A DNA stretch of 57,549 nt from CAZTPJ01 sp964614515. Its GTDB lineage: Bacteria; Planctomycetota; Phycisphaerae; Phycisphaerales; UBA1924. Below are positions 35,359-43,481 of this stretch, piece by piece (positions within the stretch are counted from its first letter, which is position 1; the number at the start of each line of letters is the position of its first letter). The DNA lies in NCBI GenBank assembly GCA_964614515.1, contig CAZTPJ010000017.1, positions 1-57,549 on the forward strand, in the 5' to 3' direction. A model generated the notes under the pieces. The model did not search any database. It was not told the origin of the DNA and worked only from the letters and a program-made list of their open reading frames with translations. The translations under genes and the position numbers were made by a program.

Positions 35359-37059
35359 TTAGAACATGCGCAACTGGTCGTGCTCGACAACTTCGCCCGT
35401 GACGGGGTGTTCGACGTCAATGCGATAGTCGCCGGTGTAGCAGGCCGTGCAATAGTGACTGCTCGGGCGGTTGACGCTTGCGAGCAGGCCCTCGATCGAG
35501 AGGTAGTGCAGCGAATCGACGCCGAGGTACGCGCGTATTTCCTCGACACTGCGTCCGGCCGCGATGAGTTGGCTCGGCTCGGCGAAGTCGATGCCGAAAA
35601 AGCACGGATGCTTGATCGGCGGGCAACTGATGCGCAGGTGAATCTCCTTCGCCCCGGCCGCACGCAACTGATCCATCTTCGCCCGCGTGGTCGTGCCGCG
35701 AACAATCGAGTCATCAACGACGACAAGACGCTTGCCGCGCACGACATCGGAGACGATGTTGAGTTTGAGGCGCACGGCCGCGTTTCGCTCATCCTGCGTG
35801 GGTTTGATGAACGTCCGCCCGACATAGCGATTGGGCACGATGCCCTCGCGATAGGCGATGCCCGATGCGCGGGCGTATCCGTTGGCTGCGGAACGCCCCG
35901 AGTCCGGCATGGGCACGACGTAATCCGCCTCGACGGGCGCTTCGCGCGCCAGCGCTGCGCCGAGCGCCTCGCGAACTTCAAGGACATTCTGCCCGAAGAT
36001 CTGGCTCGCCGGATTCGCGAAGTAGACGTGCTCAAAAATGCAGTACGCGGGCTGCTCGGCGGCATCCGCAAAGTAGCGCGAGGACAGGCCGCGATCGTCG
36101 ATCGTCACGATCTCGCCCGGCTCGACCTCGCGGATCAACTCCGCTTCGATCACATCGAGCGCGACGGTCTCGCTGGCGACGACGTAATGCCCATCGGCGA
36201 GTCGTCCGATGACCAACGGCCGCCATCCCCACGGATCGCGCGCCGCCTCGATCCGATCCGGAAAGAGAAAGAGCAGGCTGAACGCGCCCTGAAGCCTTCG
36301 CAGCGTCCCGGCCAGCGGGTCGGCCGAATGCTGCTGCTCGGGCGCGGCGAGCAGGTGGATGATGACTTCGGTGTCGCTGGTGGTGTGAAAGAGATGGCCG
36401 GCTTCTTCAAAGTGACGTCGCAAAGCACGCGCGTTGACGAGATTGCCGTTGTGCGCCACGCCCACCTGGCCGCCGATGTACGACTCGATCAACGGCTGCA
36501 CGTTGCACGCGAGCGAACCCCCGGCCGTGGAATACCGATTGTGCCCGATCGCCCCGCGAATCGGATGTCGCTGGAGGTCGGCGATGACGGCCGGCGTGAG
36601 AACTTCGGGAATCAATCCCATGCCGACACGGCCGAACAGGCGTCGGCCGTCAGAAACGGCGATGCCCGCGGATTCCTGCCCGCGATGCTGCTGGGCGTAG
36701 AGCGCGAGATAGGTCTGCCGCACACCGGCGGGATGGCCCCACACGCCAAAGACGCCGCACTTTTCCTTCGCCTCATGCGGCGCACGAACCGAAGCGCCAG
36801 CGAGTGTTCCCGCCGGGTGGCCCGCTCGCTCCGCGGGCAAAGTCGGAGGACTGCGGAACTCGCCTCGGAGCGGCGATGTACTCGAGAACTCGCCACGGAG
36901 TGGCGAGGTACCCATAGACCTGCCACGAAGTGGCGAGCCTGTCGGCAGCACCGGCAGCGGGATGTTGCGGCGTTGTGGCATCAGGGCGCGACGAGCGGTA
37001 TCAGAGCGCGACGAATCGCGTGAGGGCGCGGGAGACGGACCGTTCAATAGTAGACGCAT
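35359..37059 (-). CDS. purF: Amidophosphoribosyltransferase PurF with repeat-carrying propeptide
   Basis: This is the first committed step of purine synthesis: PRPP plus glutamine to phosphoribosylamine. The catalytic N-terminal Cys follows KEK in KEKCGVFGVWG, with glutaminase residues (HRGQESAGI, IGHNRYST) and the PRTase PRPP loop VVDDSIVRGTTTRAKM. The enzyme core is of normal length. The propeptide before the Cys is unusually long: about 100 residues from ATG 37059, or 74 from ATG 36981. It contains three 10-residue repeats (SPLRGRSMGT, SPLRGEFSST, SPLRGEFRSP). In Bacillus-type PurF the propeptide is only about 11 residues and is cleaved autocatalytically, so this repeat would not remain in the enzyme. 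Confidence 0.9.
   Translation of the reverse strand: MRLLLNGPSPAPSRDSSRSDTARRALMPQRRNIPLPVLPTGSPLRGRSMGTSPLRGEFSSTSPLRGEFRSPPTLPAERAGHPAGTLAGASVRAPHEAKEKCGVFGVWGHPAGVRQTYLALYAQQHRGQESAGIAVSDGRRLFGRVGMGLIPEVLTPAVIADLQRHPIRGAIGHNRYSTAGGSLACNVQPLIESYIGGQVGVAHNGNLVNARALRRHFEEAGHLFHTTSDTEVIIHLLAAPEQQHSADPLAGTLRRLQGAFSLLFLFPDRIEAARDPWGWRPLVIGRLADGHYVVASETVALDVIEAELIREVEPGEIVTIDDRGLSSRYFADAAEQPAYCIFEHVYFANPASQIFGQNVLEVREALGAALAREAPVEADYVVPMPDSGRSAANGYARASGIAYREGIVPNRYVGRTFIKPTQDERNAAVRLKLNIVSDVVRGKRLVVVDDSIVRGTTTRAKMDQLRAAGAKEIHLRISCPPIKHPCFFGIDFAEPSQLIAAGRSVEEIRAYLGVDSLHYLSIEGLLASVNRPSSHYCTACYTGDYRIDVEHPVTGEVVEHDQLRMF
36859..36937. repeat. Three palindromes with exact 30-nt period inside purF
   Basis: Units start near 36859, 36889 and 36919. 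The clearest is CTCGCCAC-GGA-GTGGCGAG (36889-36907). The period equals 10 codons and produces the SPLRG repeats of the PurF propeptide on the minus strand. Confidence 0.8.
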
Positions 37060-37116
37060 GCGCCCATGCGAAAGGTCCAGCGCTGGAGATGCATCGCGCT
37101 CTCCCGACGCGGCGAT

Positions 37117-37440
37117 CTACGCCACGGCCTCATCGTCGGCGTCATCGTCAATCGTCTGCGGCTCAGCGCTGGCGAGGCGTTCGTTGATCGCCCCGCACGT
37201 CGGGCAAATCACACCGTACACCCCGGCCGGCTTGCCCGAAATATCCTCGCCGCAGTCCAGACACGTGTCCGCGCCAAGTTTGGTCGTCATCGACCCCATC
37301 GCCAGGGCGACCACGGCCACGGCCACGCCAATCACCGGCAGCAGCGGCAGCGTCGCCCACGAAACCAGCGCGAACGCGCCGATGGCCGTGCCCACGATCA
37401 GGGCAAAGGCTCGCAGGCGTAATCGGTGCATCCAGTTCAT
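37117..37440 (-). CDS. Small membrane protein with C-terminal zinc-ribbon-like motif
   Basis: 107 residues from ATG 37440. Two hydrophobic segments (FALIVGTAIGAFALVSW and LLPVIGVAVAVVALAM) are followed by a cytoplasmic Cys4 motif, CLDCGEDISG...ICPTCGAINERL. That pattern resembles a minimal zinc ribbon. The C-terminus is acidic (DDDADDEAVA). Function is unknown. It lies between purF and the oxidoreductase gene on the same strand. Confidence 0.62.
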   Translation of the reverse strand: MNWMHRLRLRAFALIVGTAIGAFALVSWATLPLLPVIGVAVAVVALAMGSMTTKLGADTCLDCGEDISGKPAGVYGVICPTCGAINERLASAEPQTIDDDADDEAVA

Positions 37441-37605
37441 GGCGGGGACATCCTGAAGGCGGGGATTCAAGGCGCGATCCCGGCTCGGCTCCACCTTCAA
37501 TTTCTTCGGCCGTCGAGACCTCACTGTACGCGAATCGGGGCGTGGCGGATGCCCATGAGTCAAATCCGCGCGGGTGCGCCCTCGCATCTGCCGCCCGGGC
37601 GTTGG

Positions 37606-38727
37606 TTATGGACCTGTGGCCATCAGCCACGCATCCTCCGCCCATCCCTCCGGCACAGGTTCGGGACGCTGGCAGGTTGAGGTGATGGGCTGGCTCCGGC
37701 CGGTGTCCGCCGCGATCAGAATCGCCTGCATGACATCGAGCACATGAAACGCGAGTGCGCCGTCGGCGCGATGGGGCTGGTCGAGTCGAATGCCCGCGGC
37801 CATGTCGGATAGCCCAAGCCCGCGGGCATTGTCCGCATATTGCTCGCTGAGCGGAATGTCGATCCAGGCCTTGGTCTCCGGCGTGTACAGCCGCACAGGT
37901 CCGCCGAAGCCGTTGGGATCCGGCACATGCAGCGAGCCTTCTGTGCCGTGGACCTCGATGCACGGCAAGGTGTGCGCCCAGACGTCGAACGAGGTCACGA
38001 GCGTGGCCAGTGCGCCGCCATGGAACACCAGTTGGGCCGCGATGTGCGTGGGCGTGTCAACGGTGTATGTCGTGCCAATCCGCGGCCCGGCGTTGACCGA
38101 GCGGATCGGCAGGGCCGTATTCGCCGCCGCCGTCACCGACGCCACCGGACCGAGCATGTTGATCAGCGCCGTGATGTAGTACGGCCCCATGTCAAGCAGC
38201 GGCCCGCCACCGGGCTTGAAAAAGAACTCGGGATCGGGGTGCCACAGGTCCGGGCCTCGGTGCATCATGATGGCCGTGGCGGATGTGGGCCTGCCGACGC
38301 GTCCTTCATCGACGAGTCTGCGACAGGTCTGCGGTCCGGGTCCGAGGAAGGTGTCGGGGGCGCAGGCGACGCGCAGGTCTTTCGCAGCCGCGACGTCGAG
38401 AATGCGACGAGCCTCGATAATGTCCACACCCAGCGGCTTTTCCGTGTAGATGTGCTTGCCGGCTTCCAACGAGCGCAGGGCGATTTCGGCGTGTGCGGCC
38501 GGGGGGGTCAGGCTCAAGACCGCTTCGATCGAAACATCGGCGAAGAGTTCATCGGGCGTGACGGGGCGGGCGTGGCCGTGGAGTTGGGCCGCTTCTTCCG
38601 CCCGGCTGCGAATCGTATCCGAGACGACGGCGATGTCATACGACCGGAACCGCGCCGCGTTGCGCAGATACGTCGTGACGATGTTGCCGCAGCCAATCAG
38701 ACCGACGCGAAGGGGGGTGTGGGGCAC
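37606..38727 (-). CDS. Gfo/Idh/MocA family oxidoreductase
   Basis: 373 residues. The N-terminal NAD(P) Rossmann fold opens VGLIGCGNIVTTYLRNAARF. The family signature YTEKPLGVDIIEARRI contains EKP. A C-terminal alpha/beta domain follows (DMGPYYITALINMLGPV). Family members are NAD(P)-dependent sugar, inositol or related dehydrogenases. Substrate is unknown, but planctomycetes encode many of these for polysaccharide breakdown. GTG 38727 has AGGAG 8 nt upstream. A large inverted repeat lies between it and pckA. Confidence 0.82.
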   Translation of the reverse strand: MPHTPLRVGLIGCGNIVTTYLRNAARFRSYDIAVVSDTIRSRAEEAAQLHGHARPVTPDELFADVSIEAVLSLTPPAAHAEIALRSLEAGKHIYTEKPLGVDIIEARRILDVAAAKDLRVACAPDTFLGPGPQTCRRLVDEGRVGRPTSATAIMMHRGPDLWHPDPEFFFKPGGGPLLDMGPYYITALINMLGPVASVTAAANTALPIRSVNAGPRIGTTYTVDTPTHIAAQLVFHGGALATLVTSFDVWAHTLPCIEVHGTEGSLHVPDPNGFGGPVRLYTPETKAWIDIPLSEQYADNARGLGLSDMAAGIRLDQPHRADGALAFHVLDVMQAILIAADTGRSQPITSTCQRPEPVPEGWAEDAWLMATGP

Positions 38728-38750
38728 GAATGCGCTCCTGAATCAGGCGA

Positions 38751-38854
38751 GAGTACGCGAAGTTTGCAGAGATCACGCAGAGGGCGCAGAGTGAAGAACA
38801 ACCTTGTGCCAGCCTCTGTGACCTCTGCGTGATCTCGGCGAGCTCTGCGTACTC
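38751..38854. repeat. Inverted repeat with 41-bp arms after pckA
   Basis: Arms 38751-38791 and 38814-38854 match in 34 of 41 positions when one is reverse complemented. A 22-nt loop separates them. The long matched block GAGATCACGCAGAGG is the centre. The hairpin would fill almost the whole pckA-to-oxidoreductase gap. It could act as a terminator or mRNA-stabilising structure, but there is no T run. Confidence 0.7.
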
Positions 38855-38869
38855 ATCATGTGCAGTGTG

Positions 38870-40468
38870 TCAGCCCTTCGGCCCGGCCGCGCGGATTGCG
38901 TCGGTCATCTCGAACTTCGCGTCGTTCTCGCGGAACAGTTTCGCCAGTTTCTTCGCCTGCGCGTCGTAGGCGGCGCCATCCTTCCACGTCGAGCGGGGAT
39001 TCAGCACGTTGTCCGGCACGCCGGGAACCGACGCGGGGATCGGCAGCCCGAAGATCGGGTCCGGCTTGCATGGAACCTTGTCGAGCGCCCCGCTGAGGAT
39101 GGCCGTCACCATCGCACGCGTGTACGCGAGTTTGAATCGGTTGCCGACGCCATACGGCCCGCCCGTCCAGCCGGTGTTCAGCAGCCACACGTTCGCCTTG
39201 TGCTCGCGGATCCGATCGCTGAGCATCGCGGCATACACGGCCGGAGGACGCGGCAGAAACGGCCCGCCAAAGCACGGCGAAAAGTTCGGCACGGGTTCCG
39301 TCACGCCCGCCTCGGTCCCCGCGAGTTTGCTCGTGTATCCATTGATGAAGTAATACGCGGCCTGTTCCGGGCTGAGATGGCTCACCGGCGGAATCACGCC
39401 GAACGCATCGGCCGTGAGGAAGATCACGTTCTTCGGATGTCCGCCGACGGACGGGATGACGGCGTTGTCGATGTAGTCCACGGGGTAGGTGACGCGTGTG
39501 TTCTCGGTGTACTTGGGCGTGTCGTAGTCCGGCTCGCGCGTCATCGGATCGATCGGCGTGTTCTCGAGCACGCTGCCGAAGCGAATCGCGCTGAAGATCT
39601 GCGGCTCGCTCTCCTTCGAGAGTTTGATGCACTTGGCGTAGCACCCGCCTTCAAAGTTGAACACGCCCTGCTTGCTCCAGCCGTGCTCATCATCGCCGAT
39701 CAGCGCACGCTGGGGATCCGCCGACAGCGTCGTCTTGCCCGTGCCAGACAGGCCAAAGAACAGCGCCACGTTCGATGGATCACTCTTGTCCACGTTGGCC
39801 GAGCAGTGCATCGGGAAGACGCCCACGGCCGGCATGTCATAGTTCATCGCATAGAAGATGCTCTTCTTGATTTCGCCCGCGTATTCCGTGCCGAGGATGA
39901 CGACGGTCTTGCGTTCGAGCGATTGCGCGATGAGGACCGGACCCTTCACGCCCAGGCGCTGCGCCTCTTCGGTCGTGAGGCGGCGCTTGCCCGCGTTGAG
40001 GATCGTCCAGTCGTGCTTCCACTCGCGCGAGCCGCCCGCGGCCGGGGAGCCCTGGCGGATGAACAGCGTGCTGGCGAACAACGCGTGCCACGCCTGCTCG
40101 GTGACGACGCGCACGCCGAGGCGATACTTCGGATCCGCCCCCGCGAACCCTTCAAACACATACACACCGGGACGCGAGTTCAGATGCTCCGTCGCGATGG
40201 CAAACGCCTCGTCAAACGCGGCCGGACTGATCGCCTGATTGACCTTGCCCCACCAGACGTTGCCGTGGATGGCCGGGGTGTCTTCGAGGAACTTGTCGTT
40301 GGGCGACCGGCCCGTGCGGTCCCCGGTCATGCAGACCAGGGCGCCATTGGACGCCAGTCGGCCTTCGCCGGCCGCCAAGGCCCGCTCGACGAGTTCAGCC
40401 GGCGCGAGATTCAGACTGGCCCGCTTGGGTGAAACGTCGATTGCGGGTTTCTGTGTGACTTGCGACAT
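38870..40468 (-). CDS. pckA: Phosphoenolpyruvate carboxykinase (ATP)
   Basis: 532 residues, the normal size. It converts oxaloacetate and ATP to PEP and CO2 for gluconeogenesis. Visible motifs are RTGRSPNDKF, the kinase-1 P-loop GLSGTGKTTLSADP, the metal-binding region ALIGDDEHGW, and NFEGGCYAKCIKLSKESEP. ATG 40468 has AGGAGG about 9 nt upstream and so is preferred over an upstream in-frame start. It lies upstream of the Gfo/Idh/MocA gene on the same strand, with the inverted repeat between. Confidence 0.93.
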   Translation of the reverse strand: MSQVTQKPAIDVSPKRASLNLAPAELVERALAAGEGRLASNGALVCMTGDRTGRSPNDKFLEDTPAIHGNVWWGKVNQAISPAAFDEAFAIATEHLNSRPGVYVFEGFAGADPKYRLGVRVVTEQAWHALFASTLFIRQGSPAAGGSREWKHDWTILNAGKRRLTTEEAQRLGVKGPVLIAQSLERKTVVILGTEYAGEIKKSIFYAMNYDMPAVGVFPMHCSANVDKSDPSNVALFFGLSGTGKTTLSADPQRALIGDDEHGWSKQGVFNFEGGCYAKCIKLSKESEPQIFSAIRFGSVLENTPIDPMTREPDYDTPKYTENTRVTYPVDYIDNAVIPSVGGHPKNVIFLTADAFGVIPPVSHLSPEQAAYYFINGYTSKLAGTEAGVTEPVPNFSPCFGGPFLPRPPAVYAAMLSDRIREHKANVWLLNTGWTGGPYGVGNRFKLAYTRAMVTAILSGALDKVPCKPDPIFGLPIPASVPGVPDNVLNPRSTWKDGAAYDAQAKKLAKLFRENDAKFEMTDAIRAAGPKG

Positions 40469-40564
40469 CCGTGGAACCCTCCTGCCTGAATGGGGAGTGA
40501 AGGGTAGGGGGCCGCCTGAGAGGGGGCGAGGGCGTGCAAACGCCCGGCCCACCTTGCCCCTTGG

Positions 40565-41254
40565 TCAAATCCGCCGCGACGGGTTCTCCACCATGTTGTC
40601 CCGTCCGAGGATCAAGGTATCGGCGATCTCCACGGCCTCCGCGAATGCTTCACGCGCCGCGTCGAGGTCGTGGGCCGTGGGCAGAATACGGCCTTGCTCA
40701 AGATGCTCGATCGTGGGGATCGCGTCGCCGCAGATCAGCGTCGTGCCGCGATGGGCGGCGATGAGCAGGCCCGAGAGGCCCGGTGTGACGCCGTGGAGCG
40801 GGAACAGATCGACCCGCTCACCTTTCTCCGTGGCGATCTGGTCCGGCGCTGGGCGACAGGTGCGCAGAATCGCGACTTCATCTTCCAGCGTGCGAAGCAG
40901 GTCCGTGTCGCCCTTGTCGTGTGCCTCGCGAAGTGCGGCCGTCAGCGGCACGCCCAAGGCCTCGCGCTCGGCCTCCGAAATCCACCACGTCGCGGCGTCG
41001 AAGACGCGAATGCCGCGTCGCGCATCGGGGTGAAACGAAGTCAGGAAGACGTGGGTGATCTTCGCGGGCGTGAGGTGGGCGCGTTCGGCGAGCCGCGCGG
41101 CGATGACCTGCGCGGGCAGGCCGGGATCGACGAGGATGGCTTTGTCCGCCGCGCGGATGAGCGTGGTGGTGGCGTGGCCGGTGCGTACCGGCTCGCGCTC
41201 GCCCCAGAGCGGATGCGCTGCGAGTGTGCCCAGACTGATGACGCGAACATCCAT
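40565..41254 (-). CDS. MBL-fold protein with degenerate metal site
   Basis: 229 residues. The beginning (GHATTTLIRAADKAILVDPG) is MBL-like, as is the CGDAIPT Asp motif. The signature, however, reads LTSFHPDARRG instead of THxHxDH: S73 and A78 replace two His, and the later TPGH-type His reads TPGL. Fewer than the usual metal ligands remain, so it may be non-catalytic or use a different site. ATG 41254 is chosen because the frame upstream runs into palindromic repeats. It is divergent from the radical SAM gene. Confidence 0.68.
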   Translation of the reverse strand: MDVRVISLGTLAAHPLWGEREPVRTGHATTTLIRAADKAILVDPGLPAQVIAARLAERAHLTPAKITHVFLTSFHPDARRGIRVFDAATWWISEAEREALGVPLTAALREAHDKGDTDLLRTLEDEVAILRTCRPAPDQIATEKGERVDLFPLHGVTPGLSGLLIAAHRGTTLICGDAIPTIEHLEQGRILPTAHDLDAAREAFAEAVEIADTLILGRDNMVENPSRRI

Positions 41255-41297
41255 GCCCCCGAGCGTATACAGCGCCGGGTACCTCGCCTTTGGGTGG

Positions 41298-41376
41298 CCT
41301 GCCGCTCCGCGGCAGGTCCGCCCGGTGGCTTGGCGCTCCGCGGCGAGTCCGGGTGGCTCGCCGCTCCGCGGCAAAC
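41298..41376. repeat. Three palindromic units at the MBL/radical SAM divergent gap
   Basis: Units with CTGCCGC-TCC-GCGGCAG, GGCGC-TCC-GCGGC and CGCCGC-TCC-GCGGC are about 30 nt apart (near 41298, 41329 and 41358). They occupy the divergent intergenic region and may overlap the promoters. Confidence 0.65.
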
Positions 41377-41436
41377 CCGCTCGACTCCCCCGCGCTGCCA
41401 GTTGACTCCCCACATCGTTCGGTCTATGTTTGGTGC

Positions 41437-42564
41437 ATGGTCGATGCCGCACGCGAGCATTCCGGCGAAGGCGAGGTTCGCGATGGCCTCACGCACGGCC
41501 AGGTCCGCGGGCGCGGCGCGGGGATCAATCCCGGCAACCGCTTCGAGTCGGTCCGCCTGCATGTCCTCGGCGAACATCTCGATGAGGAAGCACGCGAACA
41601 CCCCCACGGACGCCAGGTCGCCACTGCCATCCTCGACGACCACACGCGCAGCATCATCAATCGCGTGGACAGCCCAGACCTGCCCTTCAACTGGACGGTC
41701 AACCCATATCGCGGATGCGAACACGGCTGCGTGTATTGCTACGCACGCCCGACGCACGAACTGCTCGGGTTCTCCTGCGGCCTTGACTTCGAGACGAAGA
41801 TCATGGCCAAGCGCGATGCGCCGCGCCTCTTGCGCGACGCCCTGCGCCACCACAAGTGGCAGGGCGAACCGATCATGATGTCCGGCGTCACCGACCCGTA
41901 TCAACCGATGGAAGAAGACCTGCGCATCACGCGCGGCTGCCTCGAAGTCTGCGCGGAACTCGGCCAGCCCGTCAGTGTCATCACCAAAAATCGACTGATG
42001 CTGCGCGACATCGACCTGCTGGCCGACCTGGCCTCGCGCGACCTGGCCCGCTGCATCGTCAGCCTCACCGCACTCGACAATCGCCTCGCCGCATCCATGG
42101 AACCGCGCGCGTCAAGCCCCACGGCCAGGCTCGAAACCATCGCCGCACTCAGCGCGGCCGGGGTTCCCGTGATCGTCATGACCGCACCGATCATCCCCGG
42201 CCTCAACGATCACGAGATCCCGCGACTGCTCCAGGCCGCCGCCGAAGCCGGGGCCGTGGGCGCGGGATACATCATGCTCCGGCTGCCGCTTCAGGTCAAA
42301 GCCATCTTTCTTGACTGGCTGTCGCGAACGCGGCCCGAGGCGGCCGGGCGCGTCGAGGCGTATCTGCGCGGCGTTCGCGATGGCGAACTCAACAACGCAC
42401 AGTTCGGCACGCGCTTCCGCGGCACAGGACCACGCGCCGAGCAGATCGGCATGACCTTTGACGTCTTCAAGAGGCGCTACAAACTCGACCGCCCGTTGCC
42501 GGCGATGAAACGAGGGGAGATTCATCGGCGGCAGCGGGGGTTGTTTGATATCGACGCGAAGTAG
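41437..42564 (+). CDS. Radical SAM protein, PA0069/Rv2578c-like
   Basis: 375 residues. The cluster motif is CEHGCVYCYARPTH, with C94, C98 and C101 (CxxxCxxC) and adjacent YRG, typical of the family that includes Rv2578c and PA0069 and is distantly related to spore photoproduct lyase. FETKIMAK and GVTDPYQPMEE are further family segments. It cleaves SAM to a 5'-deoxyadenosyl radical. The substrate is not known for this family. ATG 41437 is chosen over an upstream frame in repeat DNA. It is convergent with the first dockerin-type gene, with a 10-bp gap. Confidence 0.82.
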   Translation: MVDAAREHSGEGEVRDGLTHGQVRGRGAGINPGNRFESVRLHVLGEHLDEEAREHPHGRQVATAILDDHTRSIINRVDSPDLPFNWTVNPYRGCEHGCVYCYARPTHELLGFSCGLDFETKIMAKRDAPRLLRDALRHHKWQGEPIMMSGVTDPYQPMEEDLRITRGCLEVCAELGQPVSVITKNRLMLRDIDLLADLASRDLARCIVSLTALDNRLAASMEPRASSPTARLETIAALSAAGVPVIVMTAPIIPGLNDHEIPRLLQAAAEAGAVGAGYIMLRLPLQVKAIFLDWLSRTRPEAAGRVEAYLRGVRDGELNNAQFGTRFRGTGPRAEQIGMTFDVFKRRYKLDRPLPAMKRGEIHRRQRGLFDIDAK

Positions 42565-42574
42565 GAGCTCGCCA

Positions 42575-43450
42575 TCATCGGCACACGGACGCCGCAAACC
42601 CATTGCCAAAGCACAGGAAGTCGAAGATGTCGCACACATTCGGTCCGGTGCTGACGTCGCAATTGCACGCCCACGGATCGCCGGCAAGATGCAGGTTACC
42701 AAAGCACAGGAAGTCGAAGATGTCGAGCCTTCCAAATCCCGTGCAGCATTCGCAATCCAGGTACTCTACAGCGTTCATTGACGCCACGGCCGTCAGGTCT
42801 TCATAACCTGACCCGTGAACGAGTTGCAGGAATGTTCGCCCTTCCCAGAACGATGCGCCGATGACGAAGTTCAATGGGCAGATGACGCCAATGCCCACAT
42901 ACGGCCCTCCGTTGGGGTCAAGCGCAGCGACCTGAATCAGATCACGCGTTGAGAAGTGGACAAACTCAAAAATACGACCATCGCTCAGGAGTACGCGGTG
43001 CCCCATCGCCGTGATCCCGCGCACGTTGAGCGGGCCGTCAACGATTGAGAACGTTGCAGTCGATGGTGCAAGGCGATACAACCACTCATCGCCCGCGGGA
43101 TCCGCGAGAATCGACCACACACCATCATTGAACACGCCAACGGTGGTTGATTGAATGGCACGCACGCGGTAACCTGGGGGCACGCCCTGCACGGGCTGCG
43201 AGTCGATAATCGCGGCCGTTCTCGGGTCGATCATGTGCATGCGATCGTCCGTCGTGTACGCCAGCAGTGAGCCGTGGTACACGCCGAGCGTGACGATCGA
43301 AAGGCTCGTCCCCCCGACGAAGGCGCGCTGTCCTCCCGGCACTTCGATGGCAAACAAATCGCCGGCCGCGTTGACGCCATAGGCGCTCCACTGTGCAGCG
43401 CACGGCCCTGCGGTTACCCCGATCAACATGAGCATCAAGTGCGGTTTCAT
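42575..43450 (-). CDS. Secreted paralogue A: beta-propeller-like protein with dockerin-like C-terminus
   Basis: 291 residues. A signal peptide (MKPHLMLMLIGVTAGPCAAQ) precedes a body of repeated short beta strands (GVNAAGDLFAIEVPGGQRAF, then SLLAYTTDDRMHMIDPRTAA) that recurs in the next three genes, suggesting a propeller-type fold. The final ~60 residues are the paired motif CCTGFGRLDIFDFLCFGN and CDVSTGPNVCDIFDFLCFGN, dockerin/EF-hand-like. The first loop is degenerate. AAGGAG lies 8 nt before the start. It is last in a four-gene tandem operon; the gap to the upstream gene B is 31 bp. Confidence 0.75.
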   Translation of the reverse strand: MKPHLMLMLIGVTAGPCAAQWSAYGVNAAGDLFAIEVPGGQRAFVGGTSLSIVTLGVYHGSLLAYTTDDRMHMIDPRTAAIIDSQPVQGVPPGYRVRAIQSTTVGVFNDGVWSILADPAGDEWLYRLAPSTATFSIVDGPLNVRGITAMGHRVLLSDGRIFEFVHFSTRDLIQVAALDPNGGPYVGIGVICPLNFVIGASFWEGRTFLQLVHGSGYEDLTAVASMNAVEYLDCECCTGFGRLDIFDFLCFGNLHLAGDPWACNCDVSTGPNVCDIFDFLCFGNGFAASVCR

Positions 43451-43481
43451 CTCATTGTCTCCTTACTTGTTGCGGACATCA

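Noticed and set aside
35380..37023. Plus-strand frame opposite purF (547 codons)
   Set aside because: It is antisense to PurF, whose catalytic motifs are all intact.
38858..40432. Long plus-strand frame opposite pckA (524 codons)
   Set aside because: It is antisense to a full-length PEPCK; there is no SD or domain.
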